A stretch of 11,540 bases of DNA from Clostridiales bacterium (GCA_007135995.1 SLHU01000355.1:1-11540); one strand, 5' to 3'. Numbered from the stretch's first letter, positions 1-7,780 are shown. The notes: generated from the letters alone by a model not told the origin. Program-made: numbers and translations.

Positions 1-1044
1 CTCAGCTATGGCAGAAATGAAGTAAAGGTAACGGTGACAGCTGAAAACGGTTCAACCCGGACTTACACGATCAATGTGACCCGTACAGCTCCTACGCCCA
101 CCCCTTCGCCTTCGCCGGTGCCGGAGGCGACCCCGACACCAGAGGCGTCACCAACACCTGAACCCAGCCCCATGCCTACAGTTTCGCCAACGCCCACCCC
201 TTCACCTACGCCAAGTCCGACCCCGGTGCCGCCGGCTCGAATTGAACTGGATGACGGAACAACTTATACCGTTTCCGACCTGCCGGAGGGCTATAATATA
301 CCGGAAGGGTTTTACCGGACCGTGATTCAGATTGAAGGGCGTTCTGTTAACGCGTTTAAAGCACTGCAAGGTGAACTAACACTGGTATATCTGACGGATG
401 AGGATGGCCGTTCCAGGCTTATGGTGTATAATGAGGCGCTTCGGCAAGTCTATCCTTATGTTGTGATGACTGTTCCTGCTTTCAGCTATACCTTCATCAA
501 GCCAGATGAAACACTGGATATACCGGAGGGATTTATTGAGACAACCTTGCTGTTCAACGGTGAAAACCTCCAGGCATGGCGCCAGGATCCAAGCATTTTC
601 AGACGTGCGAATGAGGATGTTTTTCTGATTTATTTGATGGACGCTGCCGGTAATACAGGTTTTTATGTATTTAACCGTGAAACCGGCAGGATAACACCTT
701 ATCCTTATGATGATCTGGTTACGATCGAAACAGATGCCGTTGAGCAGCCGGAGCCGGAGCCTGATTCTGAAATAGAGCCGCAGCCGGTTGAACGTATCTG
801 GATTATATTGACCATCGTCTTTGGTATTCTTTCACTGATACTGACAGCCGTCATTATCTGGCTGCTGATCAGAAATCGTGATGATGGCGGTCCCTATGAT
901 GATGATCCTGATGATGACGATGATTCCTATCTTGATGATAATCCTGATGATGGTCCGCCCGGTGGTCCGAATCGCAGCAAAGGTGATGATGATCCTTCTT
1001 TACCGCAAAGCACGCCTCGAATACCACCTGTTAAGCGTATCTGA
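1..1044 (+). CDS. C-terminal part of a membrane-anchored surface protein with cadherin-like domain end, Pro/Thr linker and acidic tail (5' partial)
   Basis: The frame is open at base 1, so the true start lies outside the window; 347 residues are visible. The first ~29 residues (ending in TYTINVTR) look like the last strands of a cadherin-like beta-sandwich domain common in Bacillota surface proteins. Residues ~30-78 are a Pro/Thr/Ser/Glu linker of the wall-spanning kind. Residues ~90-237 hold two related units, each starting IPEGF and ending near YPY. A hydrophobic segment at ~266-290 is followed by RNR, predicting the C-terminus inside the cell. The tail is very rich in Asp and Gly/Pro. There is no LPXTG motif, so anchoring is by the membrane helix, not sortase. 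The job is unknown; a cell-surface binding or structural role is inferred. gtrA follows 56 bases after the stop. Confidence 0.85.
   Translation, partial: LSYGRNEVKVTVTAENGSTRTYTINVTRTAPTPTPSPSPVPEATPTPEASPTPEPSPMPTVSPTPTPSPTPSPTPVPPARIELDDGTTYTVSDLPEGYNIPEGFYRTVIQIEGRSVNAFKALQGELTLVYLTDEDGRSRLMVYNEALRQVYPYVVMTVPAFSYTFIKPDETLDIPEGFIETTLLFNGENLQAWRQDPSIFRRANEDVFLIYLMDAAGNTGFYVFNRETGRITPYPYDDLVTIETDAVEQPEPEPDSEIEPQPVERIWIILTIVFGILSLILTAVIIWLLIRNRDDGGPYDDDPDDDDDSYLDDNPDDGPPGGPNRSKGDDDPSLPQSTPRIPPVKRI
94..203 (+). repeat. Pro-codon-rich low-complexity DNA with a repeated 14-mer
   Basis: The 14-base word ACGCCCACCCCTTC occurs at 94-107 and again at 190-203, inside the stretch encoding the Pro/Thr linker. 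This is the expected low-complexity coding repeat of a wall-spanning linker and is a likely site of length variation between strains. Confidence 0.7.
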
Positions 1045-1050
1045 TATAAT
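1042..1050 (+). promoter_or_regulatory. Candidate extended -10 promoter for gtrA-folC
   Basis: The bases TGATATAAT match the extended -10 consensus (TGnTATAAT) exactly and lie 51 bases before the gtrA start. The TG of the motif belongs to the stop codon of the upstream gene. No recognisable -35 box lies 16-18 bases upstream, which is tolerated at extended -10 promoters. It may give gtrA-folC-TPR an independent transcript in addition to read-through. Confidence 0.35.
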
Positions 1051-1100
1051 CAGATGATCAGGTCGTCTTTTGGCTGCCTGCTTTGAAGAAAGGACGATCA

Positions 1101-1625
1101 ATGTTGCCGTCAGATGGTAAAACGAAGCAAAAAGCAGAACCGTCCGCAGAAACTGAAGCCGTATCGGATCTGTCCGGCCCGCCGACGCTCCGGTTACTTC
1201 GCTTTGTCGTAAACAGAGAGGTCATGATGTACCTGATTGTCGGTGGCTTTACAACGCTGGTTAATGTAGGTGTTTTCACTGTTCTGAGCTATTTCATCGG
1301 TCACCGGCGCTGGTGGTTGTCAAATGTCCCGGCGATCATCATTGCGATTCTCGTTGCCTATGTGCTGAATCGCCTGCTTGTTTTTCGTTCTCACGGACCT
1401 GTCATAAAGGAAATGTACCGTTTTTTCTCATCCAGGATTCTGATATCACTTGTGTTTGAGTATGGGGCCATGTTTTTATTGTACAACGTGATCGGGCTGA
1501 CCTTGCTGATTCCCCTTATGCGCTGGGAATTATCTGTCAGCAAGGTTTTATCACAGTTCTTTGTGGTTGTCGGTAATTACCTGGTCAGTAAGTTCTATAT
1601 TTTTGCTGAGGTCGGCAACAAATGA
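1101..1625 (+). CDS. GtrA-like family four-helix membrane protein
   Basis: The protein has 174 residues with a hydrophilic N-terminus (~1-38) and four hydrophobic helices at about 43-66, 74-94, 110-136 and 146-167. The NRLLVF segment (90-95) and the NYLVSKFYIF segment (159-168) are typical of the GtrA family. GtrA-like proteins are thought to help move or present undecaprenyl-linked sugars during polysaccharide or teichoic-acid glycosylation; the exact substrate here is unknown. The ATG at 1101 is chosen because GAAAGGA ends 6 bases upstream; an in-frame TTG at 1083 would place that site inside the gene. Its stop overlaps the folC start (ATGA, 1622-1625), implying translational coupling. No glycosyltransferase partner is seen in the window. 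Confidence 0.85.
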   Translation: MLPSDGKTKQKAEPSAETEAVSDLSGPPTLRLLRFVVNREVMMYLIVGGFTTLVNVGVFTVLSYFIGHRRWWLSNVPAIIIAILVAYVLNRLLVFRSHGPVIKEMYRFFSSRILISLVFEYGAMFLLYNVIGLTLLIPLMRWELSVSKVLSQFFVVVGNYLVSKFYIFAEVGNK

Positions 1626-3088
1626 GCCTGACATATGAGCAAGCGAAAGATTATCTGACAGATACGCTTAGATTTGGCATTAAGCTTGGCCTGCACAGAA
1701 TGAAGCGGCTCATGCATCTGCTGGGTGATCCGCAGGAACATCTGGTTATTATTCATGTGGCGGGAACGAATGGCAAGGGTTCTGTCAGCAACTATCTTGC
1801 GTCAGTACTGGCCGCTTCCGACAAGAAAACAGGCTTATACACATCGCCGTATATTAACCGTCTGACTGAAAGAATTCGTGTTTTGGATGGTAAGCAAGGA
1901 CTTGCGGGCATCGCAGCTGATGAAACAAGCGGCGAGATTTCAGAAACTGATTTTGCCAGACAGATGACCCGTGTTAAAAATTCTGTTGTTCAGATGATCA
2001 GCGAAGGTGAGGAACAGCCAACAGAGTTTGAAATTCTTACAGCATTGGCGTTTTGCCATTTCGCTGAACAGCTTTGTGATATCGTAGTGCTTGAAACCGG
2101 CCTGGGAGGGCGCCTTGATTCAACGAACATCATTCAGAAGCCAGTTGCCTGCCTGATCACGGCGCTTGGATTTGATCATATGGACCGGCTTGGCAGCACA
2201 ATGCGTGAAATCGCGGCTGAGAAAGCGGGCATTATCAAGAAGGGTGTACCGGTTTATCTGTTTGATCCGCATCAGCTGCACCTCAAGGAATCTGATCGCC
2301 AGGATGCCTGCGATGTTATCCGGCAAACATGCGAAGCTAATCAGGCAAAGCTGCATCTTGTCAAGCGAGAGCAGGTAGATCAGCTTGCTTACAGCTGGTC
2401 CGGCCAGTCATTTTATGTCAGGCCTTATCAACTGCAGCTTGAGACAACACTGCTTGGCATTCATCAGCCGCTGAACGCGCTGATGGCGGCCAGTGTTTGT
2501 CTGGACAGCAAACTGGCTGATGAAGAAGCGGTTGCTGCTGGCATTAAAGCGGCAAGATGGCCGGCCCGCATGGAACTTTTGTCAGATAAACAGCGTCTGT
2601 TAATTGACGGGGCACATAACCCGCAAAGCTGTGAAGCGCTCAGGCAGACGCTTGACCGTTTGCTTTCAGGGCAGGATGTGATTCTGATTGCCGGTATGCT
2701 GAAAGATAAGCAGACAGAAGATATGCTGGCTGCGGTGATAAACGATAAAACCCTTTATGATGTAAAGGCAGTGATCTGCACCAGCCCCGATAATCCAAGA
2801 GCTTTACCGGCGGAGGTTCTGGCGGGTCAGGTCCGCCAGTTGCTGCTTAGATTGCGCAAGACCCCTGTATCCGGTTATAATGAAGGGGAAAACGTTTATG
2901 TTATAAATCATTCTGATGAATGTGTCAGGCAGGCGCTCAAGCTGTCAGGCAGAAAACATACAGCCATCTGCGCCTTTGGTTCATTATATTTGATGGGCGC
3001 GCTGCGTGACTCGTTCAGGCAGTTCATACATTTAGAATCAGGTGATCTTGATAAAGCAGATCTGTTGGATGAGGAGATGAAAGAGTGA
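1622..3088 (+). CDS. folC: Bifunctional folylpolyglutamate synthase / dihydrofolate synthase
   Basis: FolC is a cytosolic Mur-ligase-like enzyme that joins glutamate to dihydropteroate and lengthens the glutamate tail of folates using ATP. Visible hallmarks are the P-loop GTNGKGS (residues 48-54), TSPYINRLTERIRV (74-87), ETGLGGRLDSTN (158-169), the EKAGIIK segment (200-206), HQPLNALMA (281-289), WPARME (313-318) and DGAHNP (329-334). At 488 residues it is longer than the usual ~420-440. The excess includes an insertion at ~90-108, just after the ERIRV strand, and an acidic C-terminal tail. The start overlaps the gtrA stop by 4 bases; GAGG lies 10 bases upstream. Its own stop overlaps the next gene in a GTGA junction. 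No other folate genes are in the window, so its placement suggests co-expression with envelope genes, not a folate operon. Confidence 0.95.
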   Translation: MSLTYEQAKDYLTDTLRFGIKLGLHRMKRLMHLLGDPQEHLVIIHVAGTNGKGSVSNYLASVLAASDKKTGLYTSPYINRLTERIRVLDGKQGLAGIAADETSGEISETDFARQMTRVKNSVVQMISEGEEQPTEFEILTALAFCHFAEQLCDIVVLETGLGGRLDSTNIIQKPVACLITALGFDHMDRLGSTMREIAAEKAGIIKKGVPVYLFDPHQLHLKESDRQDACDVIRQTCEANQAKLHLVKREQVDQLAYSWSGQSFYVRPYQLQLETTLLGIHQPLNALMAASVCLDSKLADEEAVAAGIKAARWPARMELLSDKQRLLIDGAHNPQSCEALRQTLDRLLSGQDVILIAGMLKDKQTEDMLAAVINDKTLYDVKAVICTSPDNPRALPAEVLAGQVRQLLLRLRKTPVSGYNEGENVYVINHSDECVRQALKLSGRKHTAICAFGSLYLMGALRDSFRQFIHLESGDLDKADLLDEEMKE

Positions 3089-4515
3089 ACTGGCAGCAAT
3101 TAATCGACCAGTTTCAACCGCTGGAGAAGCATGAAGTTCCAGACTTCGCGAAAACACGGGAACTGGAACAGGCTTTGCAATTATATAATAAATCGCTGGA
3201 GCATATCAGCCGGGACAGTGCGGATATTGCTCTGATTTCGCTGCGGAGGCTGGCATCTGACTACCCGCTTTTCGGTATGGCCTCGCTGCTGGCAGGCTGC
3301 CTGCTGGCATATGATGATGAGTTTGAAGAATCCCTGGCTTTGACAACCCAGTCAATTGAACAAGGTCAGCTCGAACCCGGTTGGCTGGAGGAAGCCAAAC
3401 GGTGCCGCGAGGCTCTGGAAAAGGAACTGCACATGGCTTCAGAGCCGGATAATGCTGAAGGCAAGAAGCCGCGCAAAGGTAAATCGGCGATTGACACAAC
3501 GGCTGTACTTGAAAAAATTAAACGAAAGCAGAAAGTTAAAATGGCCAGCGAACGTGAGCGCCAGAAGGTGCTCAGGCAGGGCGATCAGGCCGAAGAAGAA
3601 ACATTCGTTGAGCATCCGCGTCAACTGTCCGATTACATTCGGCTGGCAGTACCGCTGGCGGCCGGCGTGGTTTTACTGGTGCTGCTGATCTTCGCTGGTA
3701 CAAGGCTGGTATCTTTTGCCAGCGCTGACCGTGACACAGACGCGGATCAGCTTGAGTGGCTTCTTAGCCGCCTGGAATCAATGGCGCCAGGTGATGAGGC
3801 GATTGATGATCTGCTGGATGAGTTTGGTCATTTGTTTGATCAGCCAGGTACGGATGTGCCTGGCGGGGACATTCGTGAAACCTCGCTGCCTGAAACAGAG
3901 GCCACAACTGGTGAGACAGAGGAAACAACAGTAACAGAGTCAACTGATCCGGATGAAACGGATGAGCGTGAAACGACAACGCAGCCAGCTGAGACCACGA
4001 CAGATGATGATCCGCAGCCAACGCCTGAGCCCACCGCCGATCCTGATGCATTATTGCTTGATCAGGCTAAGGATGCTTTACAGCAGGCCAGAGCTTTGCA
4101 GTCGGATGATGTGATGGCTGCAGCTGATCATCTTTTCATAGCCCAGACCATTCTTGAAACAGTGCCAGAGGATACGCGGTCGGATAATTTTGAGCAAAGC
4201 GCAGTTGAAGTGCTGAGTGAAGTGGACGCGCTCATGAATGAACTCGCCCGGTCAGCGGCGAATGCCTATCGTGTTGCTGGAAGAGCATTGTTCGACCAGG
4301 GTGAGTTTGAGGCGGCACTGGTGCCCTATTTAAAAGCGTTTGAGCTTGATCCCGGGAATTACGGCGGCGGAACCGCCTACTACACAGGCCGCAGTTATCA
4401 GGAGCTCGGCTTATATGAAGCTGCCAGGCATTACTATGATTACGTTGTTGAAAATTTCTCAGGCAGAGACATCGCCGGCTATTCGGCCAATCGACTCAGG
4501 GAAATGGGATATTGA
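3085..4515 (+). CDS. Membrane-spanning TPR-like protein with acidic Thr-rich stalk
   Basis: The 476-residue protein has an N-terminal helical, TPR-like region (~25-115) and a strongly basic segment (~127-164). One membrane helix spans ~186-208. A Thr/Glu/Asp/Pro-rich stalk (~262-322) follows, then a C-terminal TPR-like region (~325-475) in which ~395-455 shows the alternating small/large residue pattern of tetratricopeptide helices (YRVAGRALFDQGEFEAAL, then YTGRSYQELGLYEAA). The basic segment before the helix predicts the N-terminus inside and the stalk and second TPR region outside. Translation starts at GTG: GAGGAG lies 8 bases upstream and the codon overlaps the folC stop. TPR domains scaffold protein contacts; partners are unknown. 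A role in envelope assembly is inferred from topology and gtrA proximity only. Confidence 0.8.
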   Translation: MNWQQLIDQFQPLEKHEVPDFAKTRELEQALQLYNKSLEHISRDSADIALISLRRLASDYPLFGMASLLAGCLLAYDDEFEESLALTTQSIEQGQLEPGWLEEAKRCREALEKELHMASEPDNAEGKKPRKGKSAIDTTAVLEKIKRKQKVKMASERERQKVLRQGDQAEEETFVEHPRQLSDYIRLAVPLAAGVVLLVLLIFAGTRLVSFASADRDTDADQLEWLLSRLESMAPGDEAIDDLLDEFGHLFDQPGTDVPGGDIRETSLPETEATTGETEETTVTESTDPDETDERETTTQPAETTTDDDPQPTPEPTADPDALLLDQAKDALQQARALQSDDVMAAADHLFIAQTILETVPEDTRSDNFEQSAVEVLSEVDALMNELARSAANAYRVAGRALFDQGEFEAALVPYLKAFELDPGNYGGGTAYYTGRSYQELGLYEAARHYYDYVVENFSGRDIAGYSANRLREMGY

Positions 4516-4645
4516 TTTCACATCAATCGTTTGACAGCCGTCAATGTGATATGCGTCTTGCAGCATCTGATCACAATGATCTATCATCAAAATGAGATGC
4601 GCACCAGCATCAGGAACAACAGCACGTTCTACTTGGAGGATATAA
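4516..4645 (+). promoter_or_regulatory. thrC upstream region with three small hairpins
   Basis: The 130-base gap contains three perfect short inverted repeats in a row. These are ATTGAT-N5-ATCAAT at 4511-4527 (covering the upstream stop codon), TTGAC-N4-GTCAA at 4531-4544, and GATCA-N3-TGATC at 4569-4581. The last sits inside a longer GCATCT/AGATGC pairing (4563-4568 with 4595-4600). None is followed by a U-tract, so read-through from the TPR gene into thrC is possible. The best promoter guess, TTGCAG (4558) to TATCAT (4582) with 18-base spacing, is weak. GGAGG at 4635-4639 is a strong ribosome site 6 bases before thrC. No T-box or Thr/Ile-rich leader peptide is seen. Confidence 0.35.
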
Positions 4646-6151
4646 ATGGAATATATTAGCACACGTGGTGACCAGACACGCTATTCGTCGGCGCAGGTGA
4701 TCAAACAGGGAATTGCGCCGGATGGCGGTTTGTTTGTGCCTGTTCAGATCCCCGTACTTGATATCAGCCAGTTTAAAGATATGGCCAGCCAGCGATATCA
4801 GGAGCGGGCGGTTCAGATTTTGTCACTGTTCTTGAGTGACTATTCACATGATGAACTTCAGACGATGGTTGAAGCTGCTTACGATGAAGAAAAGTTTGGC
4901 GAGCATCCGGCACCGCTGGTTCAGATCAACAAGTACTGCGACCAGGAATATCTGCTTGAATTATGGCACGGCCCTACTGCCGCGTTTAAAGATATGGCGC
5001 TGCAGCTGCTGCCGCATCTGATGAAAGCAGCAATCGAAAAAACCGGTGAACAGGCAGAAGTTTGTGTTTTGACCGCAACATCGGGCGATACGGGTAAAGC
5101 CGCGCTTGAAGGATTCAAAGATGTTGATGGCACATCGGTTGTTGTCTTTTATCCGGCTGAAGGTGTCAGTCCGGCCCAGAAACTGCAGATGGTCACTCAA
5201 CAAGGTCAGAACTGCCATGTAGCAGCTGTTGAAGGCAGCTTTGACGACACACAAAATGGTGTTAAATCGATTTTTAAGGACAACGAATTCAAAGAAAAGC
5301 TGCACAGTCAGGGTAAAATTTTGTCTTCAGCAAATTCTATTAACTGGGGCCGGCTTGTTCCTCAGATTATTTATTACTGTTCGGCCTATGCCGACCTGAT
5401 AAAATCGGAAAAAATAGAACCAGGCGAAAAAATAAACCTGGTTGTCCCTACTGGCAATTTTGGTAATATTCTGGCAGCCTGGTATGCTTATAAAATGGGT
5501 GTGCCAGTCAACAAGCTGATTTGCGCTTCGAATCGCAATAAAGTATTGTCTGATTTTATCCGTAACGGACATTATGACAGACGCCGAGATTTTTTTGTTA
5601 CAAACTCACCTTCTATGGATATTTTAGTATCGAGCAACCTGGAACGGCTGCTATTTGAATTGACCGGCAGGGATTCAGACAAGGTCGGTGAATGGATGCA
5701 GGCATTAAGTGAAACAGGTCACTATAAAATTGACCATGATACACTGAAAAAACTGCAGACTGTTTTCGTAGGTGGATTCGCAGATGAAAAAGGCACTTTG
5801 AAGACAATTCGCGATGTGTACGACCGCACTGATCATGTTGTTGACACACATACAGCCGTTGGGTTCAATGTGTTCAGCCGATATGCAGCCCGGTCAAAAG
5901 ATACTGCGAAAACTATTTTTATCTCAACCGCCAGCCCGCTTAAATTCAGCGGCGCCGTGTGTGATGCGGTATTCGGCAACGGATACAGTAATGGCCGAAG
6001 TGATAAAGTGCTGCTGGAAGAACTTTCTGCGGAAAGTGGTCTGGGAATTCCGGAAACGTTGCGGGATCTTCAGCAAAAACCAGTGCTCCACGATAAAAAG
6101 ATCACCCCGGAAGACATGCAGGATTATGTTGAGTCAAAACTGCTTCCGTAG
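4646..6151 (+). CDS. thrC: Threonine synthase
   Basis: ThrC is a cytosolic PLP enzyme that converts O-phosphohomoserine to threonine and phosphate, the last step of threonine synthesis. The 501 residues match the length of the family's longer form. Signature features include the N-terminal ISTRG and APDGGLFVP segments and HGPTAAFKDMA (108-118), whose Lys115 is the predicted PLP Schiff-base lysine. Also present are TATSGDTGKAA (143-153), SANSINWGR (228-236), PTGNFGN (268-274) and SPSMDIL (321-327). The start is supported by GGAGG 6 bases upstream. No other threonine-pathway gene (hom, thrB) is in the window, so it is a separated member of the pathway. It is the last gene of the rightward block and ends at a strong terminator 8 bases after the stop. 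Confidence 0.97.
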   Translation: MEYISTRGDQTRYSSAQVIKQGIAPDGGLFVPVQIPVLDISQFKDMASQRYQERAVQILSLFLSDYSHDELQTMVEAAYDEEKFGEHPAPLVQINKYCDQEYLLELWHGPTAAFKDMALQLLPHLMKAAIEKTGEQAEVCVLTATSGDTGKAALEGFKDVDGTSVVVFYPAEGVSPAQKLQMVTQQGQNCHVAAVEGSFDDTQNGVKSIFKDNEFKEKLHSQGKILSSANSINWGRLVPQIIYYCSAYADLIKSEKIEPGEKINLVVPTGNFGNILAAWYAYKMGVPVNKLICASNRNKVLSDFIRNGHYDRRRDFFVTNSPSMDILVSSNLERLLFELTGRDSDKVGEWMQALSETGHYKIDHDTLKKLQTVFVGGFADEKGTLKTIRDVYDRTDHVVDTHTAVGFNVFSRYAARSKDTAKTIFISTASPLKFSGAVCDAVFGNGYSNGRSDKVLLEELSAESGLGIPETLRDLQQKPVLHDKKITPEDMQDYVESKLLP

Positions 6152-6159
6152 AATATCAA

Positions 6160-6193
6160 AAAACCCCTGAAGCGTGATTGCTTCAGGGGTTTT
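6160..6193. terminator. Bidirectional rho-independent terminator between thrC and the GH4 gene
   Basis: A perfect 14-base inverted repeat (AAAACCCCTGAAGC at 6160-6173 with GCTTCAGGGGTTTT at 6180-6193) encloses a 6-base loop. A T4 tract ends it on the + strand and a T6 tract (bases 6158-6163 read in reverse) ends it on the - strand. It therefore serves both convergent genes, with the stronger U-tract for the leftward GH4 transcript. Confidence 0.95.
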
Positions 6194-6236
6194 CCTTATG
6201 CACCTCTATCAGGACTGATGTTTTTCAACGCGTATG

Positions 6237-7730
6237 TTAATGTGCTTTATCTGTTTTGCCAGCGCTGTCACTGGCTGTTCTTCTGTCTGCGGCCATTTCA
6301 TCAACCGTTTTAGTTTTCAGTCTGTTGCTGCCGGCAAAATCATCTCGTGTGCGAATCAAGGTTCCGTCTGCTTTGGCTTTGGCAAGTCTGGCCTTGGCTT
6401 TTTCTATTGCCTGTCCATACTGCGGCAGCCATTTTTCCTGAGCGACCAGCATTTCATCTGTCAGCTGCCAGATCTCAGGAGGGTTGCAGACTGCCCCGGT
6501 CAGTGGATCCATCATCATCGCTTGTCTCAGCAGCTGGTCATCACCTGCAACTGCAGCCTCTACTGCTAGTTTCTGAACCCACACAGACGTACTGCAAACT
6601 GCCGCACAGCCCAAAGGCAAGTCACCCACTTTTGGAATGCTGATGCCGTTATAATCAACATAACCCGGAACTTCAACGACACATTCATCTGGAAGGTTGG
6701 TGATGCAGCCTTCATTCATCACGTTAAAGTGTCCCCTGTAAACACGTCCGGTTTCAAGTCCTTCTATAATGTAGGAACCGTGCTCCTGGCTTCTGGTTTC
6801 TTTATCGTACTTTTTCGGTTCATCCTTCATCCAGTTCGGAAAATCGGTTTCAAACCAGTTTCTGCTTTCCGTACAAACACGCAGATAACCGCCGGTTTCA
6901 CCGTTGATCCAGACATCAAGGCTGATCCAGCTGCTGATTTCATCCAGTCTTTTTCGATACCAGGGGACATATTCTGACAGGTGTCCGTTTGACTCAGTCG
7001 AATAGTAGCCGAATCGGCGCAGCATATCAATGCGGACCTTTTCAGTTTCACGCAGTTTTTCATTTTGCTCATAAGCTGCAAGCAGTTTGCCTGTCAAGTC
7101 TTCACCATGATGCTTAACGCTGATATACCATGTCTGATGGTTAATGCCGGCACAGATAATATCCACTTCGTCCTGCTCATAACCCAGTGCTTTCGCAATC
7201 TGGTGATGACCGCCCTGGACACCGTGGCAAAGACCGATAGTCTTTACTTTTCCATATTTATTGCATGCCCAGGTAATCATCGCATTCGGGTTGGCATAAT
7301 TGAGCATGATACAATCAGGTTTTGCCACTTCTCTGATATCTTTGCAAAAGTCGAGGACCGCGGGTATACCGCGCTGGCCGTACATAATACCACCGGCACA
7401 AAGTGTATCACCCACGCACTGATCAATACCGTATTTAAGCGGCACTTCTATATCGCTCGCGAAAGCTTCGAGGCCCCCGATCCTGACAGCGTTAATCACG
7501 TAGTCTGCATGCTTCAGCGCTTCACGTCGATCGGTTGTCGCGTTGATTTTTATGTCCAGGCCATTACGCTCGATATCTCTCTGGCATAAGGCTGTCACCA
7601 TATCAAGGTTATGCTGGCTGATGTCAGTAAAAGAAACCTCAGTGTCTTTGAATTCCGGCACACACAAAAGGTCTGTCAATAAAGTCCTGGTAAAGCCCAC
7701 GCCTCCTGCTCCAATAAATGCTACTTTCAT
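6237..7730 (-). CDS. GH4 family NAD-dependent alpha-glycosidase (MelA-like alpha-galactosidase/alpha-glucosidase)
   Basis: The product is 497 residues. The N-terminal MKVAFIGAGGVGFT is the Rossmann NAD-binding motif of glycoside hydrolase family 4. These enzymes cleave glycosides by oxidation-elimination using NAD and a divalent metal, usually manganese. NYANPNA (144-150) and GLCHGVQGG (166-174) are family motifs; Cys168 and His198 (in AGINH) are the predicted metal ligands. The CH-x-x motif fits non-phosphorylated alpha-glycoside enzymes, not 6-phosphoglycosidases. Gly at its third position differs from the CHSV of classical MelA, so galactoside, glucoside or glucuronide is possible. An in-frame ATG at 7739 directly abuts AGGAG; the ATG at 7730 sits 9 bases after it and gives the canonical N-terminus, so it is preferred. 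No sugar transporter or regulator is adjacent. Confidence 0.9.
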   Translation of the reverse strand: MKVAFIGAGGVGFTRTLLTDLLCVPEFKDTEVSFTDISQHNLDMVTALCQRDIERNGLDIKINATTDRREALKHADYVINAVRIGGLEAFASDIEVPLKYGIDQCVGDTLCAGGIMYGQRGIPAVLDFCKDIREVAKPDCIMLNYANPNAMITWACNKYGKVKTIGLCHGVQGGHHQIAKALGYEQDEVDIICAGINHQTWYISVKHHGEDLTGKLLAAYEQNEKLRETEKVRIDMLRRFGYYSTESNGHLSEYVPWYRKRLDEISSWISLDVWINGETGGYLRVCTESRNWFETDFPNWMKDEPKKYDKETRSQEHGSYIIEGLETGRVYRGHFNVMNEGCITNLPDECVVEVPGYVDYNGISIPKVGDLPLGCAAVCSTSVWVQKLAVEAAVAGDDQLLRQAMMMDPLTGAVCNPPEIWQLTDEMLVAQEKWLPQYGQAIEKAKARLAKAKADGTLIRTRDDFAGSNRLKTKTVDEMAADRRTASDSAGKTDKAH

Positions 7731-7739
7731 TTCATCCAT

Positions 7740-7744
7740 CTCCT
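7740..7744 (-). promoter_or_regulatory. Ribosome binding site deciding the GH4 start
   Basis: AGGAG lies with no spacer before the first in-frame ATG (7739) but 9 bases before the second (7730). Ribosome geometry and the family N-terminus (MK-V-AFIGAG) both favour the second. Confidence 0.75.
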
Positions 7745-7780
7745 GACTTAATAGTTACCCGGCCAATGACTCAAATGACG

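Noticed and set aside
987..1044. Sortase signal at the surface protein's C-terminus
   Set aside because: No LPXTG-like motif precedes the membrane helix, and the tail after it is long and acidic, not short and basic.
3764..4051. Ser/Val- and His-rich - strand frames opposite the TPR protein's stalk
   Set aside because: Their odd composition is the complement of the acidic Thr-rich codons on the + strand.
4551..4595. 14-codon frame before thrC as an attenuator leader peptide
   Set aside because: It is not rich in Thr or Ile, has no ribosome site, and no terminator/antiterminator pair follows.
7065..7589. 174-residue + strand open frame antisense to the GH4 gene
   Set aside because: It is a shadow of a well-supported gene, has no ribosome site noted, and shows no recognisable domain.
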